Shown: positions 33,625 through 42,694, counted from the stretch's first letter. The stretch: 64,000 nucleotides of DNA from Perlucidibaca piscinae DSM 21586 (GCF_000420045.1 NZ_ATUE01000006.1:248001-312000); one strand, 5' to 3'. The notes: generated by a model not told the origin, from the letters alone. Numbers and translations: made by a program.

Positions 33625-34428
33625 ATGACCGATTTCACTGAACTCAAGACGCGTCAGCGTGCCATGTGGGCGCTGGGCGAATACGACCGCATTGCCGACG
33701 GGCTGACCGTCTCCACCGACCAGACCCTGCGTGTCGCCGCGGTTCGCCAGGGCGAGAAGGTGCTGGATCTGGCGACCGGCACGGGCGTGACCGCGATTGC
33801 GGCGCGCGAGCGTGGCGCCCGTGTCACCGGTGCCGACCTGACGCCCGAGCTGCTGGCGGTGGCGCGTGACCGGGCCAGGGCTGCCGGCTTTGACGATATC
33901 GAGTTTCTCGAGGCCGATGCCGAGGCCTTGCCCTTCGCCGATGCCAGTTTCGATGTCGTGCTTTCCACCTGCGGGCACATGTTCGCGCCGGACCAGCCCC
34001 GCGTTGCCGCCGAGCTTGGCCGCGTCACCCGCCCTGGCGGGCGAGTGGTGTTCCTGGCATGGACGCCGGAAGGCGGCATAGGTCAGTGGTTCCGCATCAC
34101 CAATGCGCATGTGCCGCCACCGCCCGGCCTTGCCAGCCCGTTCAACTGGGGCAATCCGGAGCAGGTCAGGACGCTGCTGGGCAGCGCGTTCGCCGAGATC
34201 AGCTTCACGCAAGGCGATTGCCCGCAGTTCGGTGACTCGCCGGAGAGCATCTGGGAGCTGTTCTCGACGCGCTACGGCCCGACCATTCGCGCCCTGGGCA
34301 GCCTTGAGGGGCCGGCCAGGGAGGCATTCCGGCGTGACATGCTGGCGTTTCTCGCCGGCTATCGCGCTGCCGACGGCAAGGTGCGCTGGGGCCGTGAATA
34401 CCTGATCACGCGCGCGATCCGGGCCTGA
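33625..34428 (+). CDS. Class I SAM-dependent methyltransferase
   Basis: A 267-residue enzyme; ATG 33625 has GGAGG six bases upstream. SAM-binding motif I is VLDLATGTGVTAIAARERGA (about 45-64), motif II has the acidic D in VTGADLTPELL, and later DVVLSTCGHMFAPDQPRVAA and GRVVFLAWTPEGG follow the methyltransferase type 11/UbiE fold. The substrate is unknown. First normal host gene after the integron array, GC-rich. Confidence 0.88.
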   Translation: MTDFTELKTRQRAMWALGEYDRIADGLTVSTDQTLRVAAVRQGEKVLDLATGTGVTAIAARERGARVTGADLTPELLAVARDRARAAGFDDIEFLEADAEALPFADASFDVVLSTCGHMFAPDQPRVAAELGRVTRPGGRVVFLAWTPEGGIGQWFRITNAHVPPPPGLASPFNWGNPEQVRTLLGSAFAEISFTQGDCPQFGDSPESIWELFSTRYGPTIRALGSLEGPAREAFRRDMLAFLAGYRAADGKVRWGREYLITRAIRA

Positions 34429-34551
34429 GGGCGAGCGGGTGGCGTGGCCATGTCCGGTTCGTGCAGCCACCTGCACCGGGCGCCGGATTGACGCCGTCCA
34501 GCGCGTGCGCGAGTCTTGCGCCTCGTCAGTCATCGCCGCCCGGGATCCTCC

Positions 34552-35244
34552 ATGCGCATTCACTGCCTGCAACACGTCGACTTCGAAGGCCCCGGCCAGA
34601 TCGGGACCTGGCTGGCCGCACGCGGCCATGTGCTGACCACCACGGCCTTCTGGACCCGGGATGCCGTGTTGCCGGCGCTGGATGCCTTCGATGCGCTGCT
34701 GATTCTGGGCGGGCCGATGAGCGTCAACGACGAGCAGCAGCTGCCCTGGCTGCGTGACGAGAAGCGATTCGTGCGTGACTGCATGGCGGCCGGCAAGCCG
34801 GTGCTGGGCATCTGCCTGGGCGCCCAGCTCATTGCCAGCGCGCTGGGCGCGCGGGTGTTTTCCAACCCGGTCCGCGAGATCGGCTGGTTCGACATCCACC
34901 CGGTGACCACCGGCGGCGATGACCTGCTCAGACTGACCGGGGAGACCCGCGTCTTTCACTGGCATGGCGAGACGTTCGAGCTGCCGGCAGGGGCGCGACT
35001 GCTGGCCAGCAGCGCTGCCTGCGTGAATCAGGTGTTCCAGATCGGGGAGCGCGTGATCGGCCTGCAATGCCACCTGGAAACCACGCCAGAGGCGGCGCAG
35101 GCACTGGTGGCGCACTGCGGTGACGAGCTGCAGCCGGCAGCCTGGGTGCAGAGCGAGGCGGAGATTCTGGCGGCACCGGCTTCGGCCTATGCGCAGGCCC
35201 ATGCCGTGCTCGACTCGCTGCTCACGCGGCTGTTGCGCGACTGA
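34552..35244 (+). CDS. Type I glutamine amidotransferase-like protein (GMP synthase-like domain)
   Basis: A 230-residue stand-alone class I glutamine amidotransferase. The nucleophile C88 sits in PVLGICLGAQLIASALGA and the His-Glu pair is H174 and E176 in LQCHLETTPEA. LLILGGPMSVNDEQQLPWL is the family oxyanion region. Such proteins may act with an unknown synthase or in glutamine/gamma-glutamyl turnover. Start ATG 34552 (MRIHCLQH) is the usual start for this family; the ribosome-binding site is weak. Confidence 0.85.
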   Translation: MRIHCLQHVDFEGPGQIGTWLAARGHVLTTTAFWTRDAVLPALDAFDALLILGGPMSVNDEQQLPWLRDEKRFVRDCMAAGKPVLGICLGAQLIASALGARVFSNPVREIGWFDIHPVTTGGDDLLRLTGETRVFHWHGETFELPAGARLLASSAACVNQVFQIGERVIGLQCHLETTPEAAQALVAHCGDELQPAAWVQSEAEILAAPASAYAQAHAVLDSLLTRLLRD

Positions 35245-35321
35245 TTTGTCCCGCGCTGTTCCATGCCATCCGTGCCGGCGCTGGCTATGCTGACATTTGG
35301 TCAAGAATCGGGGATTTCCAC

Positions 35322-35534
35322 ATGCCGCGTTTAGTCATCTACGTCCTGATCATTCTGCACGTGGCGCCCGGCATCGCCTTCACGCTGCTGGCCTTCGGCT
35401 GCAATCCCTACGTGCCGTCGCTTGGCGGTTTCTGCGGTCAGGGTCTGCTGCTGCCGTTCATGCAGATCACCCTGATTGCCACCCTGGCACTGGCAGGGGT
35501 GTTTGCGCTGTTCGAGCGACTGCGAACGCGTTGA
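35322..35534 (+). CDS. Small membrane protein, unknown
   Basis: A 70-residue protein with two hydrophobic helices (about 4-24 and 44-64), a cysteine pair in between (CNP and GFCGQG) and a short basic tail (ERLRTR). No recognisable domain. Starts 77 bases after the amidotransferase-like gene. Could be a membrane peptide of the host; I cannot assign a role. Confidence 0.55.
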   Translation: MPRLVIYVLIILHVAPGIAFTLLAFGCNPYVPSLGGFCGQGLLLPFMQITLIATLALAGVFALFERLRTR

Positions 35535-35562
35535 CCGAGAGTGGCGTCCACCGAGAGGGGCG

Positions 35563-35925
35563 TCAAGGCGATGGCGTGTTCTCGGTGACGCCAGCCGGCG
35601 CCGTTTCAGAAGGAGCGGCCGGTACTGCCGACAGACGCATGCCGACGGCATGAAGCACGGCCAGCAGCGTTTTCAGTGTCGGATTGCCCTGCGCAGACAG
35701 CGAGCGATACAGCGCCTCGCGCGAGATGCCCGCTTCACGGGCAATCAGTGCCAGGCCGCCATGGGCCTCGGCGACATGACGCAGAGCCATCAGCCCGATG
35801 GCTCTGTCTTCGGGGTTGTCCAGATCTTCCAGCGCGGTGCGCAGGTACTCGCTGGCGAAGGCCTTGTCGGCGCGAAGCATGTCAATCATGAACGCATGAT
35901 GTGACACGGAGGCTGGGTAATTCAT
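35563..35925 (-). CDS. Antitoxin, HigA/addiction-module antidote family (HTH)
   Basis: A 120-residue protein. The region LDNPEDRAIGLMALRHVAEA then GGLALIAREAGISREALYRS and LSAQGNPTLKTLLAVLHAVG is the typical addiction-module antidote HTH of the Xre-like family. It overlaps the upstream toxin gene by four bases (ATGA), so expression is coupled. Antitoxins of this family usually autoregulate the pair. Confidence 0.88.
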   Translation of the reverse strand: MNYPASVSHHAFMIDMLRADKAFASEYLRTALEDLDNPEDRAIGLMALRHVAEAHGGLALIAREAGISREALYRSLSAQGNPTLKTLLAVLHAVGMRLSAVPAAPSETAPAGVTENTPSP

Positions 35926-36251
35926 GTGCGCAGTCTCGCTTTCCAGTCATGCCAATAGGTGAGTGCCAAGGCAATGTCGCGATCCTGCGTGGATTTGTTG
36001 CCTCCTGCCAGCAGGATGTCCCACTCCGGACCATGGCGACCCAGATAGATTCTGTAACCAGGACCACTGTGCAATCGCAGCTCCAGAATGCCTGCCCGGA
36101 GTGGACGAACATCGCCGAAATTTCCATCTGCAAGGCGATTAAGTCGCGTCGTGATGCGGGTGATCAGTACGGGATCACGCAGTCCCAGCAGCCATTGCTG
36201 CAAGGGACGCTGGCCGTCAGGGCGCTGGTAATGCACAAGATGAATGGTCAT
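35922..36251 (-). CDS. RelE/ParE-superfamily toxin (HigB-like)
   Basis: A 109-residue protein of the phage-derived Gp49-like/HigB toxin type. The core LLGLRDPVLITRITTRLNRL, VRPLRAGILELRLHSGPGYR and IYLGRHGPEWDILLAGGNKS, ending in a DIALALTYWHDWKAR helix, is characteristic of the addiction module killer family. Toxin precedes antitoxin, as in higBA. Function probably mRNA cleavage on the ribosome or gyrase inhibition; not distinguishable here. Confidence 0.88.
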   Translation of the reverse strand: MTIHLVHYQRPDGQRPLQQWLLGLRDPVLITRITTRLNRLADGNFGDVRPLRAGILELRLHSGPGYRIYLGRHGPEWDILLAGGNKSTQDRDIALALTYWHDWKARLRT

Positions 36252-36469
36252 GGCACTGTAACTTAAAAGCTACATGCAATCAAACGCCCGGCCAATTCCG
36301 CCTGTTTCCGGATCATGGCGCTGCCTCCCGGCCTGAATGCTCCTCAAGACATGGCACCGCGATGGCGATTTCGCCACCCGCGGGCACAGCCAGTCGTCGT
36401 GCTGATGCCCTGAGCGCGTCACTGCGCTAGAATCCGGCCTCTGTCTTTTGCCCCCTGCGTGAGGCCGTC

Positions 36470-37537
36470 ATGTCCCAGCCCGTCGATCCCGCCGCCCAGC
36501 GCCTGGTCCAGGAGCACCTGGCCCATCTGCACGAGGTCGTGGACACGCACACGCCGGAAGAGAAGCGCGCGCTGCGCGAGCGCATCAAGGCCTTGCTGAA
36601 GGCGCAGGATGCCGTGCTGGTGGCGCATTACTACACCGACCCCGAGCTGCAGTCGCTGGCCGAGGAAACCGGTGGCTGCGTGTCCGATTCGCTGGAGATG
36701 GCGCGCTTCGGCAATGCCCACCCGGCGAAGACGCTGGTGGTGGCGGGCGTGAAGTTCATGGGCGAGACCGCGAAGATTCTCAACCCCGAGAAGCGCGTGC
36801 TGATGCCGACGCTGGAGGCGACCTGCTCGCTCGATCTGGGCTGCCCGGCGGAGACCTTCACGGCCTTCTGCGACGAGCATCCTGACCATACCGTGGTGGT
36901 CTATGCCAACACCTCGGCAGCGGTGAAGGCGAGGGCGGACTGGGTGGTGACGTCGAGCATCGCGGTCGATGTCGTCGATCACCTGGCCGGCCTCGGCGAG
37001 AAGATCATCTGGGCGCCGGACAAGTACCTGGGCGCCTACGTGCAGAAGGTCACCGGTGCCGACATGATTCTCTGGGACGCCTCCTGCATCGTGCACGAGG
37101 AGTTCAAGGCCAAGGGCATTCTCGACCTCAAGCAGCAGTTCCCGGACGCCGCCGTGCTGGTGCACCCGGAGTCGCCGGCCTCGGTGGTGGAGATGGCCGA
37201 TGCGGTCGGGTCGACCTCGCAGCTGATCGCGGCGGCGAAGAACCTGCCCAACGAGCGCCTGATCGTCGCCACCGATCGCGGCATCTTCTACAAGATGCAG
37301 CAGGCAGCGCCGGGCAAGATCTTCATGGAGGCGCCGACCGCCGGCAATGGCGCGACCTGCCGATCCTGCGCGCACTGCCCGTGGATGGCGATGAACGCCC
37401 TCGACAACCTGGCGCATGTGCTGGAGCACGGCGGCCAGGAGATCTTCGTGGATGAGGCCGTGCGCGTGGAGGCGATGAAGCCGCTGCAGCGCATGCTCGA
37501 TTTCTCGGCCGAGCTCAAGCGCGCACGCGGCGGCTGA
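36470..37537 (+). CDS. nadA: Quinolinate synthase NadA
   Basis: A 355-residue [4Fe-4S] enzyme of NAD biosynthesis that condenses iminoaspartate with dihydroxyacetone phosphate. Motifs: VLVAHYYTDPELQSLAEETG near residue 46, VKFMGETAKILNPEKRVLMP, the CSLDLGCPAETF cysteine region, and TVVVYANTSAAVKARADWVV. The C-terminal cysteines are in NGATCRSCAHCPWM. Separate from bepA, which is convergent. Confidence 0.96.
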   Translation: MSQPVDPAAQRLVQEHLAHLHEVVDTHTPEEKRALRERIKALLKAQDAVLVAHYYTDPELQSLAEETGGCVSDSLEMARFGNAHPAKTLVVAGVKFMGETAKILNPEKRVLMPTLEATCSLDLGCPAETFTAFCDEHPDHTVVVYANTSAAVKARADWVVTSSIAVDVVDHLAGLGEKIIWAPDKYLGAYVQKVTGADMILWDASCIVHEEFKAKGILDLKQQFPDAAVLVHPESPASVVEMADAVGSTSQLIAAAKNLPNERLIVATDRGIFYKMQQAAPGKIFMEAPTAGNGATCRSCAHCPWMAMNALDNLAHVLEHGGQEIFVDEAVRVEAMKPLQRMLDFSAELKRARGG

Positions 37538-37576
37538 GCGTTCAGCGTTGCAACCGTTGACTGAGCCGGCAGCGGC

Positions 37577-39055
37577 TCAGCCGCGGAATTCCTCGTCGAG
37601 CTCGCGCATTTCCCGCAGTCGCTTGTTGAGCTGGGCGGTCAGCGAGTAGTTGTCGCGCGCCAGCCGCAAGGCGTTGTTGATCTGCTCTTCGGCCAGGCGC
37701 AGACGCCCGCTCAGGAACAGGATCTCGGCGCGGGCACGAAACACGGTGAGGCTGTCTTTCTGGCTCGCGGCACAGTCTGCGAGCTGGCGCCAGATGCGCA
37801 GGTCGTTCGGGTAGCGGCGCAGGGCCCGGTCCAGACGCGGCCGCAGCAGATCGGCCTTGCCGGCGGCAAGGCCGGCACGGGTCAGGCGCTCAAGCGCGGC
37901 GCGCCGGTCCGGGTACAGACTCCAGGCGCTGTCGGCCTGTTTCCATGCGGTGTCGTAATCCCGTTCGGCCAGCGCGATGTCACTGGCGGTAAGCAGGTAG
38001 TCGATGCGGTCGGGGTCGGCCGCCAGCAGTGGCGCCAGGCTGGCGCGCGCTGCCGGCAGCTGGCTGGTGCGCAGCAGGGCCAGGGTCAGTCCGAGCTGGC
38101 TGGCCTGGGAGGCGCGGCCGCTGTCGACTTCCTTGCGGTAGGCCGTGACCAGCTCGTCAGGGCTGGCGCTGTAGGCGACCTGCAGACGCACCTGGGCCAG
38201 GCTGAAGTCGGGCGAGCGGGCACTGAGCTTGCGTTCGCTGGTGGCGACACGGCGCTCCAGGTCGGCCAGGCGGCTGCTGCTCAGCGGGTGGGTGAGCAGA
38301 AACTCGGGGATGTAGCCGAGCTGGCGCGAGCTGCGTTCCATGCGCAGGAAGAACACCGGCATGGCACGCGGGTCGTAGCCGCTGCGGGTCAGGGTCTGCA
38401 GGCCGAGGCGGTCGGCTTCCTGCTCGAACAGGCGGCTGTAGCGCAGCTGGTTCTGCGCCACGGCAGCCTGCGCCGAGAGGCCTGCGGCAAGGCCGAGGTC
38501 GCTGCCCGAGCCGCCACCGGCGGCCGCGGCGGCGATGCTGGCGAGCAGGCCGCCCAGGGCGATCCACTGGTTGTACTTGCCGGCATCCTGCGAGCGCGCG
38601 AAATGGCGCTGGCTGAGGTGGCCGAGTTCATGCGCCAGCACGCTGGCGACTTCATCTTCCGATTCGGCGGTGAGAATGAGGCCGGTGTTGATGCCGACCA
38701 CGCCACCGGGCACGGCGAAGGCGTTGACCTGCCTGTCGTCGACCACCACCAGCGAGAATTGCGGGGCGCTGAAGTCTGCCTGTGCCGCCAGACGGTAGAG
38801 CAGGGCTTCGATATAATCGCGTACCAGATCGTCACGCCACAGCGGTGTGGTGGCCTGCAGCTGGCGCAGCCAGGCCTGGCCGAGACGACGCTCCAGGGCC
38901 GGATCGGCGATCAGGTCGGCGGGCTGGCCCAGCTCCGGCAGATCAAAGCCGGTCACGGGTGGCCGGCCGTCAGCCGCCGCCAGCGGCAGGGCCAGCAGCA
39001 GGGCGCAGCTGGCGGTCAGCAGCCGCTGATGACGGCGATGTGGCCTTTTAGACAC
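37577..39055 (-). CDS. bepA: Periplasmic M48 metalloprotease/chaperone BepA
   Basis: A 492-residue protein with a signal peptide (about 1-28) and the zinc-binding HELGH motif at H142-E143-L144-G145-H146, followed by the EQEADRLGLQTLTRSGYDP region with the third ligand. The C-terminal 200 residues are TPR-like helices. BepA-type proteins help outer-membrane assembly of LptD and degrade failed intermediates. Convergent with nadA, divergent from the tusA-like gene. Confidence 0.93.
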   Translation of the reverse strand: MSKRPHRRHQRLLTASCALLLALPLAAADGRPPVTGFDLPELGQPADLIADPALERRLGQAWLRQLQATTPLWRDDLVRDYIEALLYRLAAQADFSAPQFSLVVVDDRQVNAFAVPGGVVGINTGLILTAESEDEVASVLAHELGHLSQRHFARSQDAGKYNQWIALGGLLASIAAAAAGGGSGSDLGLAAGLSAQAAVAQNQLRYSRLFEQEADRLGLQTLTRSGYDPRAMPVFFLRMERSSRQLGYIPEFLLTHPLSSSRLADLERRVATSERKLSARSPDFSLAQVRLQVAYSASPDELVTAYRKEVDSGRASQASQLGLTLALLRTSQLPAARASLAPLLAADPDRIDYLLTASDIALAERDYDTAWKQADSAWSLYPDRRAALERLTRAGLAAGKADLLRPRLDRALRRYPNDLRIWRQLADCAASQKDSLTVFRARAEILFLSGRLRLAEEQINNALRLARDNYSLTAQLNKRLREMRELDEEFRG

Positions 39056-39069
39056 GAGACTGAGCTCCG

Positions 39070-39297
39070 ATGGATACGCTGGACCTGCGCGGCTTGCGCT
39101 GCCCCTTGCCCCTGCTGCGACTGAAGCAGGGCTTGCATCAACGTGCGGCCGGCGTCGAGCTGACCGTGTACACCAGTGACACCGGCGCGCGCCGTGACAT
39201 CCCCGCGTTCCTGCGTCAGGCCGGTCACGAGCTGCTGGCCATGAGCGAGTCTGCCGACGGCGAGACCTGCTTCGTCATTCGCAAGCAGCCCGGCTGA
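39070..39297 (+). CDS. TusA/SirA-family sulfurtransferase-like protein
   Basis: A 75-residue protein with the CPxP sulfur-carrier motif (RGLRCPLPLLRLKQ; C11) in the first helix. It may relay sulfur to molybdopterin or tRNA thiolation. The counterpart in Pseudomonas, next to bepA and nadA, is linked to molybdenum cofactor maturation and nitrate respiration. Function here follows by synteny. Confidence 0.85.
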   Translation: MDTLDLRGLRCPLPLLRLKQGLHQRAAGVELTVYTSDTGARRDIPAFLRQAGHELLAMSESADGETCFVIRKQPG

Positions 39298-39300
39298 GGC

Positions 39301-39768
39301 TCAGGCCAGCGCCTGCACGGCAGCCAGCACCTCGGCGGCATGGCCTTCGGGCTTGACCTTGCGCCATTCCTGACGCAGCACGCCATCGCCATCGATGAGG
39401 AAGGTGCTGCGCTCGATGCCCAGCACCTGCTTGCCGTACATGTTCTTCGACTTGATCACGTCAAACAGGCGGCACAGGGCCTCGTCGCCATCGCTGAGCA
39501 GGGCGAAGGGCAGGCACTCGTTGCTGCGGAAACGCTCGTGTGACTTCAGGTTGTCGCGCGAGATGCCGAAGATCACCGCGCCGGCAGCGCTGAACTGGTC
39601 ATTGAGGTCGCGGAACTGCTGGCTCTCCAGGGTGCAGCCGGGGGTGGCATCCTTGGGGTAGAAGTACAGCACGACCTTGCTGCCGCGCAGGGCCGACAGG
39701 GTGACCGTGGTATCGCCGGTGGCGGCGATGGTGAAGTCGGGGACGAGGTTTCCGATGCTGACGTTCAT
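39301..39768 (-). CDS. bcp: Thioredoxin-dependent thiol peroxidase Bcp (peroxiredoxin)
   Basis: A 155-residue peroxiredoxin. The peroxidatic cysteine C45 is in PKDATPGCTLESQQF, and the thioredoxin-fold strand KVVLYFYPKD precedes it. The resolving cysteine found five residues on in Escherichia coli Bcp is a glutamine (Q50), so this member is either a 1-Cys form or uses a cysteine elsewhere. Separated by 14 bases from gcvR, so it may be cotranscribed. Confidence 0.94.
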   Translation of the reverse strand: MNVSIGNLVPDFTIAATGDTTVTLSALRGSKVVLYFYPKDATPGCTLESQQFRDLNDQFSAAGAVIFGISRDNLKSHERFRSNECLPFALLSDGDEALCRLFDVIKSKNMYGKQVLGIERSTFLIDGDGVLRQEWRKVKPEGHAAEVLAAVQALA

Positions 39769-39782
39769 GGGGGGTTCCAGGC

Positions 39783-40325
39783 TCAGGCCTTGTAGGGTTC
39801 GATGATGGCGTCGAGGTTGCGGTCGTCACAGAACAGCATGAAGTTTTCGCGCAGAGAGGCAATGTGCACCCGGCCCGGAATGTTCACGGTCATGGACAGC
39901 GCGAACATCTGCGAGCCGGTGTGTGGTGCGGCGTAGGTACTGGTTTCCATGGCTTCGATGTTGATGCCCTGGCTGGCGAAGAAGTTGGCGATCTCGTGCA
40001 CGATGCCGGGGTTGTCGAGGGCGATCACGTGCACGCTGTAGGGAATCGATTCCTTCTGCGCCGGACGCTGTTCGGTGCGGCGCGACAGGATGTCCAGACC
40101 CAGGCGGCGGCCGACGGCGGGCAGCTGCGATTCGAGCTTGGCGATGGCGTCCCAGGTGCCCGAGACCATCATGATGATGGCGAATTCCAGGCCCATGACC
40201 ACCATGCGCGAGTCGGCGATGTTGCAGCGCGTGTCACTGGCGGCACGCGCCAGTTCGTCAATGATGCCGGCGCGGTCGCTGCCCAGGGCGGACAGCACGA
40301 GGAAGTGTTCGGTTTCAGGTTTCAT
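39783..40325 (-). CDS. gcvR: Glycine-cleavage-system regulator GcvR-like, ACT domain protein
   Basis: A 180-residue protein made of two ACT-like domains: LVLSALGSDRAGIIDELARA at about 9-28 and VHVIALDNPGIVHEIANFFA at about 97-116. GcvR-type proteins act as glycine-responsive antiactivators. Located with bcp as in Pseudomonas. Length fits the family. Confidence 0.88.
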   Translation of the reverse strand: MKPETEHFLVLSALGSDRAGIIDELARAASDTRCNIADSRMVVMGLEFAIIMMVSGTWDAIAKLESQLPAVGRRLGLDILSRRTEQRPAQKESIPYSVHVIALDNPGIVHEIANFFASQGINIEAMETSTYAAPHTGSQMFALSMTVNIPGRVHIASLRENFMLFCDDRNLDAIIEPYKA

Positions 40326-40378
40326 GGTGATGACTCAGTGCGGTATGAGGGCAGTCTAGCCAGCTGGCGCGAGAGCGA

Positions 40379-41056
40379 CTAGTGGGCAGGACGGTATCGG
40401 GTCGGGTCTGGCAGGCCGGCATCGTCAAATCCCTTGCGGCGCAGGCGGCAGGCATCGCAGACGCCGCAGGCGCGGCCGTCGTCGTCGGCCTGGTAGCACG
40501 ACACGGTCTGGCTGTAGTCGACGCCGAGCGCGGTGCCGGCGCGAATGATGTCGGCCTTGCTCAGCGTGATCAGCGGCGTGCGTATGTCCATGCCTTCGCC
40601 TTCGACACCGGCCTTGGTGGCCACATTGGCGAGGCGGGCGAAGGCCTCGATGAATTCCGGCCGGCAGTCCGGGTAGCCGGAGTAGTCGACCGCGTTGACG
40701 CCGATGAAGATGTGGCGGGCCTGGGTGACTTCGGCGAGGCCCAGGGCCAGGGCCAGGAACACGGTGTTGCGCGCCGGCACGTAGGTCACCGGAATGCCTT
40801 CGCCCGGCTGTTCGGGCACGGCGATGGCGGCGTCGGTGAGCGCGGAGCCGCCGATCAGGCCTAGGTCCAGACGCAGGATGCGGTGGTCGCTGACGCCGAG
40901 GTCGGCGGCGATGCGTTGCGCGGCCTGCAGCTCGGCGGTGTGGCGCTGGCCGTAGTCGAAGCTGAGCGCGGTGATGCTGAAGCCCTGGTCGCGAGCCATG
41001 GCAAGGCAGGTGGCGGAGTCCAGTCCGCCGGAAAGCAGGACCACGGCGTGCGGCAT
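40379..41056 (-). CDS. queC: 7-cyano-7-deazaguanine synthase QueC
   Basis: A 225-residue ATP-dependent enzyme of queuosine biosynthesis. Start at ATG 41056 (MPHAVVLLSGG) because upstream codons lie inside queE. PP-loop SGGLDSATCL near residues 9-18 and four zinc-binding cysteines in CYQADDDGRACGVCDACR near 186-203. Only one base separates it from queE, its functional partner. Confidence 0.96.
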   Translation of the reverse strand: MPHAVVLLSGGLDSATCLAMARDQGFSITALSFDYGQRHTAELQAAQRIAADLGVSDHRILRLDLGLIGGSALTDAAIAVPEQPGEGIPVTYVPARNTVFLALALGLAEVTQARHIFIGVNAVDYSGYPDCRPEFIEAFARLANVATKAGVEGEGMDIRTPLITLSKADIIRAGTALGVDYSQTVSCYQADDDGRACGVCDACRLRRKGFDDAGLPDPTRYRPAH

Positions 41057-41057
41057 G

Positions 41058-41726
41058 TCAGTGTCCGGGTTCGTTGTTCCAGAGGTATTTGTGCAGCTGC
41101 ACCTGCAGGCGCACGCGCAGGCGGTCGGCAAGTATCCACTCGGCCAGTTCGCGCGGCGACAGCGTCTCGTGCGCGGGCGAGAACAGCACCTCGCTGACGC
41201 GCTCCTGCAGGCGATGCTGGTCGCACTGCAGGCGTGCCCAGTCGTAGTCCTTGCGCGAGGCGATGACGAACTTGACCTGGTCGTGCGGCAGCAGGTGGTC
41301 GAGGTTGTGGTAGCGGTTGCGATGCACCTCGCCCGAGTCCGGGGCCTTCAGGTCCATGACCTTGATCACGCGCGGGTCGACCTCGGCCAGCGACAGGGCG
41401 CCGCTGGTTTCCAGCGAGACTTCGTGACCGGCATCGCAGAGCGCAAGCAGCAGGGGCAGGCATTCCGGCTGCGCCAGCGGCTCGCCGCCGGTGACGGTGA
41501 CGTGGTGCGCGCCGTACTGGCGGACCTCGGCCATGACCTCGTCCAGCGTCCACAGGCTGCCGCCGCTGAAGGCGTATTCGGTGTCGCACCAGCTGCAGCG
41601 CAGCGGGCAGCCGGTGAGACGCACGAACACCGTGGGCAGGCCCACGGTGCGCGTCTCGCCCTGCAGCGAGAAGAAGATCTCGGTGAGTCGCAAGGTCACC
41701 GGGGAAGCGCCCGTGCCAGCCGTCAC
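41058..41726 (-). CDS. queE: 7-carboxy-7-deazaguanine synthase QueE (radical SAM)
   Basis: A 222-residue radical SAM enzyme. The cluster-binding CxxxCxxC is in RLTGCPLRCSWCDTEYAF, and HVTVTGGEPLAQPECLPLLL is the SAM-binding GGEP segment. Converts carboxytetrahydropterin to carboxydeazaguanine. Four-base overlap with cpoB upstream and one-base gap to queC. Confidence 0.95.
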   Translation of the reverse strand: MTAGTGASPVTLRLTEIFFSLQGETRTVGLPTVFVRLTGCPLRCSWCDTEYAFSGGSLWTLDEVMAEVRQYGAHHVTVTGGEPLAQPECLPLLLALCDAGHEVSLETSGALSLAEVDPRVIKVMDLKAPDSGEVHRNRYHNLDHLLPHDQVKFVIASRKDYDWARLQCDQHRLQERVSEVLFSPAHETLSPRELAEWILADRLRVRLQVQLHKYLWNNEPGH

Positions 41727-42667
41727 GGGGTGGTTCCGCTGGCCGGGTTCTGCTTCAGGTAACCCTGGGCCAGGCGGGCTTCCTGGCTTTCCGGAAACTG
41801 GGCAATCAGGTCGGTCATCCAGCGCCGGGCCTCGTTGCGCTGGTTGCGCAGGTCGGCGATGGTGCCGAGCTTGTAGTACGACGACGACACCTTGGGGCTG
41901 CTGGCGTAGTCATTGATCACGCGCTTGAAGCTGGCTTCGGCGGCGGCATAGTCGGCCGGCTCGTTGGCGAGCTGGAACTCGCCCAGCCAGTACCAGGCGT
42001 TGGGGGTGAAGACGCTGTTCGGATGCTGCGTGATGAAGCCCTGCATGGCCGTGATGGCGGCGGCCGGACCGTCGCTGCGGAAGCGCTGGTAGGCGGCCAG
42101 GTAGGCCTGCTTCTGGCCTTCGATGTTGCTGCTGTCGACCGGGGCGGTGACGCGTGAGGGCTCGGTCACCGGTGTCGGCACGGGCACGGCGACCGGGGCG
42201 GGCGCTGCCGCTGCCGGGGTGGCGGCGATCACCGTGCTGCCGTCGACGCCGGCGCTGACGGCTGCCGGGTCGACGCTGGCGGCGGGGGCCACCGGCTGGC
42301 TGGCTGCCGGTGCCGCGGGCGCGGCCTTGCCGTTGAGCTGCTCGATGCGCTGGTCAAGGTCGGTGTAACGCACGCGCAGGTCTTCGCGTAGGCGTTCGAT
42401 GAGCTGCTGCTGTTCCTCGACCTGGCCTTGCAGGGTGGCGACGGTGCGCTGCAGGGCTTCAAGCTGCTGGAACATGTCCCAAGCCGGGTTGGCGGCGGCG
42501 CTGACCGGGCGGCTGGCGCTGGCCACGGCAGCGGCGGTCTGCGCGGGCTGGCTGGTGATGACCGGGCTGCCGGCACTGGTCAGCGGGCGCTGCTCGATCT
42601 GCACGGCGTGGGCGCTGGCGCAGAGCGCGAAGAGGCTGCCGCAGAGCAGGGAAGAGGTGAGTCGCAT
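41723..42667 (-). CDS. cpoB: Cell-division coordinator CpoB (YbgF, Tol-Pal-associated)
   Basis: A 314-residue periplasmic protein with a signal peptide (ends about residue 21), an N-terminal coiled coil (QQLEALQRTVATLQGQVEEQ, then QQLIERLREDLR), an Ala/Pro/Val-rich linker from about 110 to 160, and C-terminal TPR repeats (NAWYWLGEFQLANEPADYAA). CpoB coordinates septal peptidoglycan synthesis with outer-membrane constriction. Separated from pal by a terminator, so it may have its own promoter or depend on read-through. Confidence 0.92.
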   Translation of the reverse strand: MRLTSSLLCGSLFALCASAHAVQIEQRPLTSAGSPVITSQPAQTAAAVASASRPVSAAANPAWDMFQQLEALQRTVATLQGQVEEQQQLIERLREDLRVRYTDLDQRIEQLNGKAAPAAPAASQPVAPAASVDPAAVSAGVDGSTVIAATPAAAAPAPVAVPVPTPVTEPSRVTAPVDSSNIEGQKQAYLAAYQRFRSDGPAAAITAMQGFITQHPNSVFTPNAWYWLGEFQLANEPADYAAAEASFKRVINDYASSPKVSSSYYKLGTIADLRNQRNEARRWMTDLIAQFPESQEARLAQGYLKQNPASGTTP

Positions 42668-42694
42668 CAGGTTCTCCGGATAGTCGGTTCAGCA

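Noticed and set aside
33400..35304. Minus-strand open frame of 634 codons after the cassette array
   Set aside because: Antisense to the methyltransferase and amidotransferase genes, which both have clear family motifs.
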